A DNA stretch of 64,000 nucleotides from Halobacterium zhouii (GCF_021249405.1 NZ_CP089593.1:1860001-1924000); one strand, 5' to 3'. Shown: positions 8,413-17,758, numbered from the stretch's first letter. Made by a program: numbers and translations. The notes: generated from the sequence alone by a model not told the origin.

Positions 8413-9893
8413 GCGCGGTGCTCGAGATAGCCATCGTCGCCGGCTACCTGCTCGTCGCGCTCGGCGTCGGCGCGCTCGCGTACCGCGTGACCGACCGCTC
8501 CGCCGAGGACTACTACCTCGCTGGGCGCGGCCTCGGCACGGGCGTGCTGTTGTTCACTACGTTCGCCACGCTGCTGTCGGCATTCACGTTCTTCGGCGGC
8601 CCGAACATCGCGTACAAACTCGGTCCCGAGTGGATTCTCGTGATGGGGCTGATGGACGGCGTCCTCTTCGGGTTGCTCTGGTACTTCGTCGGCTACAAGC
8701 AGTGGCTCGTCGGGCGCGCCCAGGGCTACGTCACGCTCGGCGAGATGCTCGGCGACCGCTTCGGGTCGCCCGCACTCCGCGGCCTCGTCGCCGCGGTCAG
8801 CATCTTCTGGCTGTTCCCGTACGTAATGTTACAGCAGGTCGGCGCCGGCACCGCACTGGAGGCGCTCACGAACGGCGCGATTCCGTACTGGGCGGGCGCG
8901 GGGTTCATCACGCTGTTCATGATCGCGTACGTCGTGCTGGCGGGGATGCGCGGCGTCGCGTGGACCGACACCCTCCAGGGCGTGTTCATGCTGACGATGA
9001 CGTGGCTGGCGTTCGTCTGGGTCGCCGCCGGAATCGCGTCCTCCGGGAGCCTCGCTGGCGCGCTGCCCGCGGAATTCAAGGCACTCGGCGGCGGCGCGTA
9101 CTCGCCGCAGTGGATGCTCTCGCAGGCAATCGGCATCGCGTTCGGCGTGACGATGTTCCCGCAGGTGAACCAGCGCTTCTTCGTCGGGAAATCCGAGACA
9201 GTCCTGAAGCGCTCGTTCGCGCTCTGGCCCGTGCTCGTCGTGCTCCTGTTCGTCCCCGCGTTCCTGCTCGGCGCGTGGGCGAAGGGACTCGGCCTCGCGC
9301 TCCCCGAGGGCGGCAACATCCTGCCCGTGCTGTTGAACGCCCAGACGCCGGGATGGTTCGCCGCGCTAGTCGTCGCGGGCGCGCTCGCCGCGATGATGAG
9401 TTCCTCGGACTCGATGCTGCTCTCCGGGTCGTCGTACCTCACTCGCGACCTCTACCGGCCGTTCGTGAACGCCGACGCGAGCGACCGCCGCGAGGACCTG
9501 CTCGGGCGCGCCGGCGTCGTCGTCTTCGCCACCGGCACGTTCGTCGTGAGCCTCTTCCAGCCGGGGACGCTCGTCAGCATCGGTGAGACCGCCTTCGGCG
9601 GATTCGCGCAACTCGCACTCCCGGTCGTCGTCGCGCTCTACTGGCGCAACACCACTCGCAGGGGGATGCTCGCGGGCGTCACCGGCAGCCAGGCGTTCTA
9701 CCTCTGGACCGTGTTCGGCCCCACGGTCACGCTCGGCGGGTTCCCTCTGCTCGCGTCGACGTACTGGGGGTGGACGGCGTCCATCGCCGGAATGGTACTC
9801 GGCCTCGCGCTCACCGTCGGTGTCTCCGCAATCACCACGCCAGCGACTGAGGAGGACGCGACGGTCTACTTCGGCGGGCAGCGCGCCGACTGA
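8409..9893 (+). CDS. Sodium:solute symporter (SSS) family permease
   Basis: A 494-residue transporter with about 13 membrane segments. Family marks include DRSAEDYYLAGRGLGTG near residue 30, TFATLLSAFTFFGGP near 55 and AAMMSSSDSMLLSGSSYLTRDLYRPF near 325, part of the SSS sodium-site region. The substrate cannot be read from the sequence; SSS proteins paired with DUF3311 include organic-acid and vitamin-type carriers. Its ATG overlaps the stop of the upstream DUF3311 gene. Confidence 0.88.
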   Translation: MSAVLEIAIVAGYLLVALGVGALAYRVTDRSAEDYYLAGRGLGTGVLLFTTFATLLSAFTFFGGPNIAYKLGPEWILVMGLMDGVLFGLLWYFVGYKQWLVGRAQGYVTLGEMLGDRFGSPALRGLVAAVSIFWLFPYVMLQQVGAGTALEALTNGAIPYWAGAGFITLFMIAYVVLAGMRGVAWTDTLQGVFMLTMTWLAFVWVAAGIASSGSLAGALPAEFKALGGGAYSPQWMLSQAIGIAFGVTMFPQVNQRFFVGKSETVLKRSFALWPVLVVLLFVPAFLLGAWAKGLGLALPEGGNILPVLLNAQTPGWFAALVVAGALAAMMSSSDSMLLSGSSYLTRDLYRPFVNADASDRREDLLGRAGVVVFATGTFVVSLFQPGTLVSIGETAFGGFAQLALPVVVALYWRNTTRRGMLAGVTGSQAFYLWTVFGPTVTLGGFPLLASTYWGWTASIAGMVLGLALTVGVSAITTPATEEDATVYFGGQRAD

Positions 9894-9924
9894 TCATCCT
9901 CGCGCACGTCGAGCGCGCTCGGCG

Positions 9925-10203
9925 TCACTCGTCGAGTCGCTTTGCCACCCACTCCTGGTGTTCCGCCAGCCGCGTCTCGCCGGCATCCGTCAGCGAGAGG
10001 CGGTCGTGGACGCCGTCCGGGTTTCGGTCGACGATGCCCGCGTCGACGAGTTTCCTGACCGCGCCGTCGAAGCGCTTCGGCCGGATGCGGTCGTCGTTCT
10101 TCCGCTCTACCGCGCGCTTGACGGACTGCTGGGTGGGGGCGTCCTCGCCCGCAACCACGACGCAGATATCCCGCCGCAGTCCAGAGGTCAGCCACTTGCT
10201 CAT
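9925..10203 (-). CDS. Small winged-helix (PadR-like) DNA-binding protein
   Basis: A 92-residue protein (MSKWLTSGLRRDICVVVAGE). The order is helix, helix, recognition-like helix (FDGAVRKLVDAGIVDRNP) and a wing (HDRLSLTDAGETRLAEH). This is the typical layout of a stand-alone winged helix, and LTDAGETRL is a common closing motif of archaeal regulators. It is convergent with the symporter gene and divergent from the EamA gene, which makes the latter a candidate target. The subfamily is not certain. Confidence 0.7.
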   Translation of the reverse strand: MSKWLTSGLRRDICVVVAGEDAPTQQSVKRAVERKNDDRIRPKRFDGAVRKLVDAGIVDRNPDGVHDRLSLTDAGETRLAEHQEWVAKRLDE

Positions 10204-10317
10204 GGGTCGTCGTTGCGCACACGCACCAAAGTTGCTGACGTTCCACGGTGCCGACGTTCCGGAGTGCTACCGTTCCGCGGGCGCCGGCCTTTTTGTCCCG
10301 CTGGCACAACAGCCTGC

Positions 10318-10731
10318 ATGACTAGCACAGCGATTGCGTTCGCCGTCGGCGCGTTACTGCTGTACGGTGGATGGGCCGTGGCCGCGAGCGTCGCGACGCG
10401 CTCGCTCTCGCCAGTGAACGCCGTGTTACTGTCCTACGTGGCGAGCCTGGTGGTCGTCGGCGGCTACGCCGTCAGCACCCGCCAACCGCTCGCGGGCGCG
10501 AGAATCGACGTCGCGTTCGCGCTGGCATCCGGCGTGATGCTCGCCGCGGGGGCGGTGTTCTTCTACACGGCGCTCGGGCAGGGCAACGTCGCCGTCGTCT
10601 CCGCCATCTCCGCGCTGTACTTCATCATCCCCGTGATCGCGGGCGTCCTCTACTTCGACGCCGTACTCAGCACCACGAACCTCGTCGGCATCGCACTCGC
10701 CGTCGTCGCCGTCGTCCTCATCTCCGCCTGA
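10318..10731 (+). CDS. Single-domain EamA/DMT-type membrane protein
   Basis: A 137-residue protein with five predicted membrane segments (ATG at 10318, MTSTAIAFAVGALLLYGGWA). The C-terminal half FFYTALGQGNVAVVSAISAL followed by PVIAGVLYFDAVLSTTNLVG is the EamA repeat signature. Full-length EamA transporters have two such repeats in about 300 residues; this one has one and would need to dimerise. No gene for a second half is adjacent. Its substrate is unknown. Confidence 0.8.
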   Translation: MTSTAIAFAVGALLLYGGWAVAASVATRSLSPVNAVLLSYVASLVVVGGYAVSTRQPLAGARIDVAFALASGVMLAAGAVFFYTALGQGNVAVVSAISALYFIIPVIAGVLYFDAVLSTTNLVGIALAVVAVVLISA

Positions 10732-10771
10732 GGACGGGTGACGGACCGCGCCGACGGCCAGCACCCCAAAT

Positions 10772-11050
10772 CTACTCGATTTCGAGACTGCCGCGCTCCG
10801 TCTCGTCGGCGCCCTCTCGCCACTCCAGTTCGAACTCCACGCTCACCTCGCCGTCGTCTGCCGACCCCTCGCGTTCGGCCTTCACCTCGAACGTCGACGT
10901 CGCGGCCGGTTCGAGCGTCACGGACTCGCCGCCGGCCGTCAGTGTGATTGGGGCACCCTCCTCGAGGTTCGACGCCACTCGACGGAGGTACGTCGCGATG
11001 CTCTCGCGGGACTGCTTGCTCTCGGACTCGAACAGCACTTCTTCGGGCAT
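10772..11050 (-). CDS. amphi-Trp domain-containing protein
   Basis: A 92-residue protein (MPEEVLFESESKQSRESIAT) with alternating strands ending FELEWREGADETERGSLEIE. This layout matches the small amphi-Trp domain, common in haloarchaea and of unknown biochemical role. There are no cysteines and no membrane segment. It is convergent with the EamA gene and divergent from the CARF-like regulator. Confidence 0.75.
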   Translation of the reverse strand: MPEEVLFESESKQSRESIATYLRRVASNLEEGAPITLTAGGESVTLEPAATSTFEVKAEREGSADDGEVSVEFELEWREGADETERGSLEIE

Positions 11051-11130
11051 GTGCGCATAGAGGCAGCCAAGAGGGATAAACGCACCCGCTATCGGACCCG
11101 GTAGCGTGGGCGGCGTGGAGCGGCGTAGGA

Positions 11131-11163
11131 GCGCGGTCGGTGCGCGGTCGGTGCGCGGTCGGT
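11131..11163 (+). repeat. Three perfect 11-bp direct repeats upstream of a TATA box
   Basis: The unit gcgcggtcggt occurs at 11131-11141, 11142-11152 and 11153-11163, and a fourth copy begins (gcgcg) before diverging. An 11-bp period is one helical turn, so all copies face the same side of DNA. The array ends about 24 bp before the TATA box of the CARF-like regulator gene. That is where an activator or an autoregulator could bind. Confidence 0.75.
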
Positions 11164-11186
11164 GCGCGAGCGACTCGCTTGCCGGA

Positions 11187-11195
11187 TTATATAAA
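11187..11195 (+). promoter_or_regulatory. TATA box of the CARF-like regulator gene
   Basis: The sequence ttatataaa is centred 27 bp before the ATG at 11218. This is the strongest TATA element seen in the window, and the spacing predicts a leaderless transcript. Confidence 0.75.
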
Positions 11196-11217
11196 CGACG
11201 CGCTCCACCTGTCGGGT

Positions 11218-12111
11218 ATGCAGACGCACGTCGTGCCGGTCGGCTTCGACTACGACCGGCTCATCGCGCCGCTCGTGCGCGACCAGTTGCGCGTCGACCG
11301 CGTCATCCTCCTGGAGGGCGCAGTCGGGAGTCAGGCGAACGTCGAGTACAGCCAGCGCATCTCCGAGAAGCTCGAACAGGACTTCCGTAACCTCCTCGGC
11401 GCGGAGACCGAGCGCGTGTCCGTCGAGGACGTGTACGCCTACGACGACGCGTTCGAGCAGGCGTTCACACTCATCGAAGACGTCCTCGATTCGGACCCGG
11501 ACGGTGAGGTGTGGGTGAACATCGCGGCGATGCCCCGGACGGTGTCGTTCGCGTTCGCCACCGCCGCCCACTCGATCATGGTCGAACGCCAGGCCGACCG
11601 CGACCGCATCCACACGTACTACACGGCCCCGGAGAAGTACCTCGAGACTGAGCTCGCGGAGGAACTGCGGGCGAGCGCGGACCTGCTCGCGGACGTCGTA
11701 GACGGCGAGTTCGACGACGACGCCGTCCGAGAGCGTCTCGACGCCGCCCGCGACCTGCTCGCGGAATTCGACGAGCGGGGAACCACCATCGGCGCGAAGG
11801 AGATCGACGGCAGCCACGTCGTCGAACTCCCGGTCGCCTCGTTCTCGAACGTCAAGCCCTTCGAGGAACTCATCCTGTTCACGCTCGGCGAGCACGGCGA
11901 GTTCGACTCCGTCAGCGACCTCGCGGAAGCGCTCGCCGCCGACCTGAACGAGGAGTACACGGATTCGTTCCGCTCGAAGGTCATCTACACGGTGGACAAA
12001 CTCGGCCCTGGTGGGAAGGGGTACGTCGAGCGCGAGGAACACGGGAAGTCGTATCGCACTCGATTGTCGCGCATCGGCGAACTGTGGGTGCGCGCGCACG
12101 GCGACGAGTGA
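11218..12111 (+). CDS. HFX_2341-type (DUF6293-like) regulator: CARF-like domain plus winged helix
   Basis: A 297-residue protein. The N-terminal half starts with a Rossmann-like strand and loop (HVVPVGFDYDRLIAPLVR) and contains VWVNIAAMPRTVSFAFATAA near residue 99. That is the arrangement of CARF-type ligand-binding domains, which bind cyclic oligonucleotides or related ligands. The C-terminal third (FEELILFTLGEHGEFDSVSD to SRIGELWVRAH) is a winged helix. CARF-HTH proteins often regulate CRISPR or defence genes, but no such genes lie within the window. A perfect TATA box and 11-bp iterons precede it. The ligand is unknown. Confidence 0.78.
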   Translation: MQTHVVPVGFDYDRLIAPLVRDQLRVDRVILLEGAVGSQANVEYSQRISEKLEQDFRNLLGAETERVSVEDVYAYDDAFEQAFTLIEDVLDSDPDGEVWVNIAAMPRTVSFAFATAAHSIMVERQADRDRIHTYYTAPEKYLETELAEELRASADLLADVVDGEFDDDAVRERLDAARDLLAEFDERGTTIGAKEIDGSHVVELPVASFSNVKPFEELILFTLGEHGEFDSVSDLAEALAADLNEEYTDSFRSKVIYTVDKLGPGGKGYVEREEHGKSYRTRLSRIGELWVRAHGDE

Positions 12112-12127
12112 GAGCGACTGGGCGTGG

Positions 12128-13219
12128 TTACCATCCGAATCCCGCGTGGTCGTCGGGCACAGCGAGTGGACTCCTCGGCGGGTCCTCGGGTAACTCGGTG
12201 TCGTTGTAGACGCCGGGGGCGACGTCGTTCGGGGTGTCGGGGTACAACAGCGACGCGAGTTCCTGTATCTGGCCGCGTCCCACGCTGAGTTCGAACTGGC
12301 CGCCGCCGTACAGCGAGACGTCGCGCTCGTTCGCCCATTCGATGGTCTCGAAGAGGGATTCGAGCGTTCCGAACCGCGATGGCTTGACGTTCAGCCAGCG
12401 CGGCTGGAACGGGAGGTCGCGCACGTCCTCCAGGCCGTGGATCGGCGCGTCCCACGAGATGCGGTCGGCGTGTTCGCTCACGAGGTCGGCGGTGGCGTCC
12501 TCGTCGTCGGTCGCATCTGCTGCCCCCACGAGCGCGGGGTCTTCGACGACGGCCTCGGGGAACGTCTCGAAGACGTGCTCGTAGAGGTCGCGGTTCGCGG
12601 ACTGGTCGACCTCCGTGCCGTGGTACTGGCCCTTCAGGTCGACGACGCGAACCGCATCCGTCGCGGCCAGCGTTTCGAACGTCTCGTCGGTCCAGGCGTC
12701 GGTGGCGTCGAGTTTGAGTTCGGCCTCGGGGTAGCGTTCGAGGAGGTCCTCGACGCGCCCGGTGTCCCCCTCGGGCACGCTCTCGCTGACGGCGAAGCGC
12801 ACGGGGTCGTACTGGCGGTCGAGTCGGTCGCCGAGCGTCTCGCCGGCCTGCCGGAGCGCCAGGTCGAGCGCGGCGGCCTCGAACCCCCAGCGGCGGTAAT
12901 CCACGAAGTCGCGGCGCTCCGGGAGGCCGGCGGGCCAGAGGTCCGCGTCGTCCAGCGCGCCCGAGAACGAGTCGAGCGTGTACTCGCCGGTGAGGTCGAG
13001 CGCGCGGTCCGCGCCCTCGCTGTCCGCGTGTTCCGTGAGGGCAGTGAGATCGTCGTGGAGGTCGGCCTCGTAGGTGACGTCCTCGCCGCGGCCCGTCTCG
13101 CCCGCGCCGCGGAGCGTCACGACAGTCGTGACCCTCGTGAATCCGGGCGTCTCGCGCTCGACTTGCTCGAGTTCGACGGCTTCCACCACGAGCGACAGGT
13201 CGGCGACGGCGTCGTACAT
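12128..13219 (-). CDS. Enolase-superfamily (mandelate racemase/muconate lactonizing-like) protein
   Basis: A 363-residue protein starting at the ATG at 13219. It has an N-terminal capping domain (about 1-120) and a barrel domain with ELKLDATDAWTDETF near 170, VRVVDLKGQYHG near 193 and AVVEDPALVG near 226. Together these give Lys/Asp/Glu-type positions of the enolase superfamily. It then continues NVKPSRFGTLESLF and LYGGGQFELSVGRGQIQELA. The usual metal-ligand triad is only partly obvious, so the reaction is uncertain. It is convergent with the regulator gene. Confidence 0.72.
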   Translation of the reverse strand: MYDAVADLSLVVEAVELEQVERETPGFTRVTTVVTLRGAGETGRGEDVTYEADLHDDLTALTEHADSEGADRALDLTGEYTLDSFSGALDDADLWPAGLPERRDFVDYRRWGFEAAALDLALRQAGETLGDRLDRQYDPVRFAVSESVPEGDTGRVEDLLERYPEAELKLDATDAWTDETFETLAATDAVRVVDLKGQYHGTEVDQSANRDLYEHVFETFPEAVVEDPALVGAADATDDEDATADLVSEHADRISWDAPIHGLEDVRDLPFQPRWLNVKPSRFGTLESLFETIEWANERDVSLYGGGQFELSVGRGQIQELASLLYPDTPNDVAPGVYNDTELPEDPPRSPLAVPDDHAGFGW

Positions 13220-13252
13220 GCCGGGACAGTCGAGCGCTAGCGGGAAAAGCGC

Positions 13253-13990
13253 TCAGTCCGCAGCGCGAGTCTCGAGCGTTTTGACGCGCGTGGCGAGCGC
13301 GAGGAACGTCGCGAGAATCGTGAGCGCGACCGCCGCGGCCGCCGCGAGGTCGTGGGCAGCCAGCGAGTGGTCGACGGCGGCGCCGACGACTTCCGCGCGC
13401 AGGATGGTGTGGTGCGGGCCGCCGAGCACGGTGAGGAAGTAATCCACGAGGTCGTTACCGGCGTACCACGCGACGGCGAGTGCGACTGCGGGAACGGAGA
13501 ACGTCGCGTAGCGGTGGATGACGAACGCCTCGAGCACCATCGCGAGGTGGCTCAGAATCAGGAACCAGTACATCCCCCACCAGAGGGCGCCCTGGCCGTT
13601 CACGACGAGCTGGACGAACGGCGTCCAGAACCCGAGCTTGAGGGTCCCGAAGAACGCCAGCGCGTGCAGCCAGTCTGCGTCCCAGTCGAGTTTGTACGCG
13701 GCAAGCGACAGCCCGATGAACAGCGTCGCCACGGGGCTGTCGGGGACGAGCGGCCACGCCACCAGTTGGGTCGCCCGAAGCTGGAAGCGGTAGTACCAGA
13801 AGCCGAACGCGGTGCCCGCGAGATTGATAGCGACGATGAGCCACGCGTACCGGAGCGCCAGGTTCTCCAGTTTCTCCGGGAGCGGCGCGACGTACCACGG
13901 GAGCGCGGCGCGCTCGGGGAGCGTTTCGTCCCCCGACAACGACACCCGCGACGACAGCGACATACCCCGACCGTCCGCCCGCGACGCCAT
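13253..13990 (-). CDS. DUF1405-family integral membrane protein
   Basis: About 245 residues with six or seven hydrophobic segments. Conserved stretches include [66 protein letters not shown] and [12 protein letters not shown]. These fit the DUF1405 family, whose function is unknown. I chose the ATG at 13990; ATG 13963 is equally possible and GTG 14017 less so. It lies 33 bp from the enolase-fold gene on the same strand and may be co-transcribed with it. Confidence 0.78.
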   Translation of the reverse strand: MASRADGRGMSLSSRVSLSGDETLPERAALPWYVAPLPEKLENLALRYAWLIVAINLAGTAFGFWYYRFQLRATQLVAWPLVPDSPVATLFIGLSLAAYKLDWDADWLHALAFFGTLKLGFWTPFVQLVVNGQGALWWGMYWFLILSHLAMVLEAFVIHRYATFSVPAVALAVAWYAGNDLVDYFLTVLGGPHHTILRAEVVGAAVDHSLAAHDLAAAAAVALTILATFLALATRVKTLETRAAD

Positions 13991-14092
13991 AGCCTTGTGG
14001 GGTTCCCCAGAGTTCACCCGCCGGCCAGCCGGCTCGAATCACGCTAACCAACCAACCGATGTCGACAGCAAACTGATCAGCCGACAGCCTGG

Positions 14093-14214
14093 CGGATTGA
14101 AAGGGCGAGGCGCGCAGGACGAAGGCAGGCGACGCAAGCACTGCACCGGAGTGAGCGGAACGAACGAGGGAAGCGCACAGCGAGACTCCCGAGTCGTGCG
14201 CGCCGAGGGCTTTC
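14093..14214 (+). repeat. Dispersed structured repeat, copy A (shortened)
   Basis: This is a non-coding element sharing motifs with the copies at 34034-34456 and 47936-48099. It starts gattgaaagggcgag, carries the core gacgaaggcaggcgacgcaa, then gcgcacagcgag, and ends gagggctttc. The main stem pairs 14109-14116 (ggcgcgca) with 14197-14204 (tgcgcgcc) and continues with gac/gtc after one mismatch. The 5' hairpin module found in the other copies is missing. It occupies most of the gap before pdxS. No protein-coding frame is supported. Confidence 0.75.
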
Positions 14215-14312
14215 AGGCATCGTTATCGGTTCGAGCAGTACCGAATGCACAAACGACCGCACTCCGTTCCGCAACCAACCCAATTAAGCGGTGCCCCGCG
14301 CAACGTCAGGGT

Positions 14313-15218
14313 ATGACCGAGACCGACCTGGAGGACTTGCGACGCGGCAGCGACCTGGTGAAACGCGGCTTCGCGAAGATGCAGAAGGGCGGCGTCATCA
14401 TGGACGTCGTGGACGCCGAGCAGGCCCGAATCGCGGAGGAAGCGGGCGCCGTCGCGGTGATGGCCCTGGAGGCCGTCCCGGCGGACATCCGGAAGCGCGG
14501 CGGCGTGGCGCGGATGGCGGACCCGGCGGACGTCGAGGAGATCATCGACGCCGTCTCCATCCCGGTGATGGGGAAGTCCCGCATCGGCCACCGGAAGGAA
14601 GCCCAGATTCTGCAGGCGGTGGGCGTGGACATGATCGACGAGTCCGAAGTCCTCACGCCGGCGGACGACAAGTACCACATCGACAAGCGCGAGTTCACGG
14701 CGCCGTTCGTCTGTGGCGCGCGGAACCTCGGCGAGGCGCTCCGGCGCATCGACGAGGGCGCGGCGATGATCCGCACGAAGGGCGAGGCGGGCACGGGCGA
14801 CGTGAATCAGGCGGTCCACCACCAGCGCGCCATCAAGGGCGCCATCCGCGAACTCGAGGGGATGAACCACGAGGAACGCGAGATGTGGGCTCGCGAGAAC
14901 GAGGCGCCCGCTGACCTCGTCCACGAGACCGCCGACATGGGTCGACTGCCGGTCGTGAACTTCGCGGCGGGCGGCATCGCGACGCCCGCGGACGCGGCGC
15001 TGATGATGCACCACGAGTGCGACGGCATCTTCGTCGGGTCGGGCATCTTCGGCGCGGAGGACCCCGAGTCGATGGGTCGCGCGGTCGTCGACGCCGTGAA
15101 CAACTGGGACGACCCGGAGCGCCTCGCGGACATCTCCGCGAACATCGGGTCGGGCATGAAAGGCGAGGCGAACGCCGACCTGCCCGAGGAAGAGCAGATG
15201 CAGGGTCGCGGGAACTAA
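14313..15218 (+). CDS. pdxS: Pyridoxal 5'-phosphate synthase, lyase subunit PdxS
   Basis: A 301-residue PdxS. The ATG at 14313 gives [20 protein letters not shown]. Key motifs are [36 protein letters not shown] with the Schiff-base lysine, [20 protein letters not shown] and [17 protein letters not shown]. With the glutaminase PdxT it makes PLP from ribose 5-phosphate, glyceraldehyde 3-phosphate and ammonia. pdxT is not adjacent in this window. The upstream 100 bp contains a caattaag element that may be the promoter. Confidence 0.96.
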   Translation: MTETDLEDLRRGSDLVKRGFAKMQKGGVIMDVVDAEQARIAEEAGAVAVMALEAVPADIRKRGGVARMADPADVEEIIDAVSIPVMGKSRIGHRKEAQILQAVGVDMIDESEVLTPADDKYHIDKREFTAPFVCGARNLGEALRRIDEGAAMIRTKGEAGTGDVNQAVHHQRAIKGAIRELEGMNHEEREMWARENEAPADLVHETADMGRLPVVNFAAGGIATPADAALMMHHECDGIFVGSGIFGAEDPESMGRAVVDAVNNWDDPERLADISANIGSGMKGEANADLPEEEQMQGRGN

Positions 15219-15248
15219 GTCCGCTGGACGTCGCTACCGTCGGTTTTC

Positions 15249-16004
15249 TCAGAAGCCACCCCAGCGCAGATACACCATCACGGCGACGATGGCGAGCTGG
15301 AGGACGCCCTGGACGCCCGAGAGTTTCGCGTTCCGCATCCCGATGTCGCCGATGAGCTGGGTGTCCGGGTTCGCGGACGTCATCTCGCGGTAGATGCGAA
15401 CCTCGCCGGGCATCAGCACGCCGAACCCGACGACGCTGAGCGCGGCGACGATGACGAGTGCGGCGGCGATGGCGTGGTTGGTCATCGCGAATCCGGGGAG
15501 CGCGACGACGAGATAGGCGACACTGCCGACGGTGGCGGCGCCGAACCACGCCTGCCAGCGCCAGTCCCGGAACGCGTCGAGTTGCCAGCCGATGAGGGCG
15601 AGCGCCGGGAGGAGCGTGACGGTGGTGAAGACGGCGAGCCACGCGTCCGCGTGCGGGAAGAGGTCCATCCGGAGCGCGAGCGTGATGCCGCCGACGATGG
15701 TGACGAGCGCGAGCGTCGGCAGGAGGAACGTCATCTTCGGCGTGAACCGCTGGAAGACGCTCGCGCGTTCCTCTACGTCGAGGCCGCCGAGCACCGGACC
15801 GAGCACGATGGCCATGAAGAGGTCGATGCCGGTCCAGAGCACGCCCGCCATGACGTGCACGTAGGTGTGTTGTTCGACCGTACCGAACGCGACGGCGTAG
15901 ACCAGTGCCGCCAGCGGGAGCGCGACCGCACCCGCCGCGAACGCCGAGTTCGCCCGGGTTCCCATCCCGCTGATGGTTCCGTGAACTGTCGTTCTGGTTG
16001 ACAT
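15249..16004 (-). CDS. Seven-TM haloarchaeal membrane protein (DUF2269/CopD-like layout)
   Basis: 251 residues from the ATG at 16004 (MSTRTTVHGTISGMGTRANS), with about seven hydrophobic segments. HVMAGVLWTGIDLFMAIVLG carries a conserved His and Trp, as in CopD/DUF2269 proteins, and FQRFTPKMTFLLPTLALVTI follows. Metal or haem binding is possible but unproven. It converges with pdxS, 30 bp apart. The 205 bp upstream holds no gene I can support. Confidence 0.65.
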   Translation of the reverse strand: MSTRTTVHGTISGMGTRANSAFAAGAVALPLAALVYAVAFGTVEQHTYVHVMAGVLWTGIDLFMAIVLGPVLGGLDVEERASVFQRFTPKMTFLLPTLALVTIVGGITLALRMDLFPHADAWLAVFTTVTLLPALALIGWQLDAFRDWRWQAWFGAATVGSVAYLVVALPGFAMTNHAIAAALVIVAALSVVGFGVLMPGEVRIYREMTSANPDTQLIGDIGMRNAKLSGVQGVLQLAIVAVMVYLRWGGF

Positions 16005-16209
16005 GGTTGGCAGTTCTCGGCTCGGTTCATAGTTGTTTCCACGGTGGCGGAGTGGAGTTCGAGTCCTCCCCGAACCGCTCGGACTTCGACGGAGCCGAGC
16101 TATCACGGTTCGACGGAACGAGCTGTCGTGGCGACGCTGTCGCTGTCAGGTCGTCGCCGAGCACGCCACGGCATCGATTGGCGCCGAGCAAACAGGCGGT
16201 GGCTGGTGG

Positions 16210-16680
16210 TCAGTTCTCCTCGCGAACGACGACAGTGCCGGCGACGCGGTCGCCGATGCGCTGGCGCTTGTCGCTGGCGGCCATCGCGATGAAACCGACG
16301 ACGTAGTAGAACAGGCCGTCGATGATGCGGAGAAGGTTGCGGACGAACGCGGCGCCGTAGTCCAGGGTCTCTCCGGTCTCCTTGACGACCTTGATTCCGA
16401 ACACCCGCTTGCCCACAGTGTAGCCGTCCCACGCGCCCTCGAGCAGGAAGGCGTAGAACAGCGCGGCAGCAATTCCGACGAGAATACCAAGCAGAGTGGC
16501 ACCACCGGCAATCCCATCACTGCCAGCGAACGCACCGATGAATCCGCCAACAAGTCCGCCGATGAACGAACCGATGAAGAACAGCACGACCATAATTATC
16601 GAGTCGACGAGTTGTGCGCCGATCCGCGAGCCGATGATGTCGGTATCGTCGCGGTCCGGCTGCTTCGAGTATCCTGACAT
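16210..16680 (-). CDS. RDD-family membrane protein
   Basis: 156 residues (MSGYSKQPDRDDTDIIGSRI). RDD features are IGSRIGAQLVDSIIMVVLFF, WDGYTVGKRVFGIKVVKETG and SDKRQRIGDRVAGTVVV, with three membrane segments including a Gly-rich middle one. RDD proteins include Na+ or compatible-solute associated carriers and membrane-protein accessory factors; the exact role is unknown. A TATA-like tttata (reverse strand) lies at 16709-16714, about 30 bp before the ATG. Confidence 0.85.
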   Translation of the reverse strand: MSGYSKQPDRDDTDIIGSRIGAQLVDSIIMVVLFFIGSFIGGLVGGFIGAFAGSDGIAGGATLLGILVGIAAALFYAFLLEGAWDGYTVGKRVFGIKVVKETGETLDYGAAFVRNLLRIIDGLFYYVVGFIAMAASDKRQRIGDRVAGTVVVREEN

Positions 16681-16708
16681 GAGTGAATCGACAATTTCAG
16701 AACTGTTG

Positions 16709-16714
16709 TATAAA
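16709..16714 (-). promoter_or_regulatory. TATA box of the RDD-family gene
   Basis: The reverse-strand reading gives atttatac centred about 31 bp before the ATG at 16680, predicting a very short leader. Confidence 0.5.
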
Positions 16715-16759
16715 TGTTCCTGTGGCGTTACCAGACTGTAGAACGCCATCCGATTCCGC

Positions 16760-17647
16760 TCAGGGAGTGCCTCGAAGAATCGACGCCCCACCCCCGATTC
16801 CGGTTCGGTACGCGGTGGCGTCGACGCCAGCGTCGTCGAACGCCTCCACGAGCGCACCGGCGACGCGGCGCTGAGCAGTCGGGAGACAGACCGCGAGCAC
16901 CGCCGGGCCCGCACCGCTGACCGTGACGCCCGTCGCGCCTGCGTCGAGCGCGGCGTCCCGGACGGCGTCGTAGCCGTCGACGAGTCGCGCTCGCGCGGGC
17001 GTGACGACGCGTTCCTCCAGGCCGCGTCCGACGAGCGCAGGGTCGTTCCGGCACATGCCGAGCGTGAGCGTGGCCGCGGACCCGACGGTGTCGACGACGT
17101 CGTCCATCGACGCGCTCTCGGGAACGACCTCACGGGCGTCGCTGGTGGAGACGACAAAATCCGGGAGACACGCGACCAGGGAGAGCGACGCGTTCACGTG
17201 CTCGATACCGTCGTCGCGGACGATCGTGAATCCGCCGAGGATCGCGGGTCCGACGTTGTCAGCGTGGGCGTCACCGGAAACGGCGGCCTCACCCTCGGCG
17301 GCGACGCGCACGAGTTCCTCGTCGCCGAGATTCCGGTCGTAGAGCGCGTCGAGCGCGACGGCGGCGCCGGCGGCGCTCGCGGCCGAGGAGCCGAGTCCCG
17401 ACGAGGGGCGGACGCCCTTGTCGATGCGGATGTGTGCGGGCGCGTCGAGCGCGTCGGCGACGACGCCGGCGGTGTTCTGCGCGGGGTCTTCGGGGATGTA
17501 CTGCGACCCGAGTCCGGTCACCTCGATGGTTGTCTCCGCGGCGCGCTCGACGCGAACCACGTCCGCGGGCCGGTCGAGCGCCACCCCGAACGTGTCGAAT
17601 CCGCTGCCGAGGTTGGCGCTCGTCGCCGGCGCGCGAACTGCTATCAT
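16760..17647 (-). CDS. thrB: Homoserine kinase
   Basis: A 295-residue GHMP kinase from the ATG at 17647 (MIAVRAPATSANLGSGFDTF). The ATP-binding loop is PSSGLGSSAASAAGAAVALD near residue 82. EGEAAVSGDAHADNVGPAIL and the C-terminal VTVSGAGPAVLAVCLP complete the family pattern. It phosphorylates homoserine for threonine synthesis. No other threonine-pathway gene is adjacent. Confidence 0.95.
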   Translation of the reverse strand: MIAVRAPATSANLGSGFDTFGVALDRPADVVRVERAAETTIEVTGLGSQYIPEDPAQNTAGVVADALDAPAHIRIDKGVRPSSGLGSSAASAAGAAVALDALYDRNLGDEELVRVAAEGEAAVSGDAHADNVGPAILGGFTIVRDDGIEHVNASLSLVACLPDFVVSTSDAREVVPESASMDDVVDTVGSAATLTLGMCRNDPALVGRGLEERVVTPARARLVDGYDAVRDAALDAGATGVTVSGAGPAVLAVCLPTAQRRVAGALVEAFDDAGVDATAYRTGIGGGASILRGTP

Positions 17648-17758
17648 GCCTCCTCGTTCCGGTGGCCGCGGCAAAAGCATAGCGGAGGACTCACCCAGTG
17701 AGGACTACGGCCCGACTCGAGCGAGAACTACGCTCCCATCCACGTTTGAACCGAACCC

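Noticed and set aside
16060..16100. tRNA-like segment gttcgagtcctcccc in the spacer near 16074
   Set aside because: The sequence looks like a T-arm, but no acceptor, D or anticodon arm could be paired around it, so no tRNA or tRNA-derived att site is supported.
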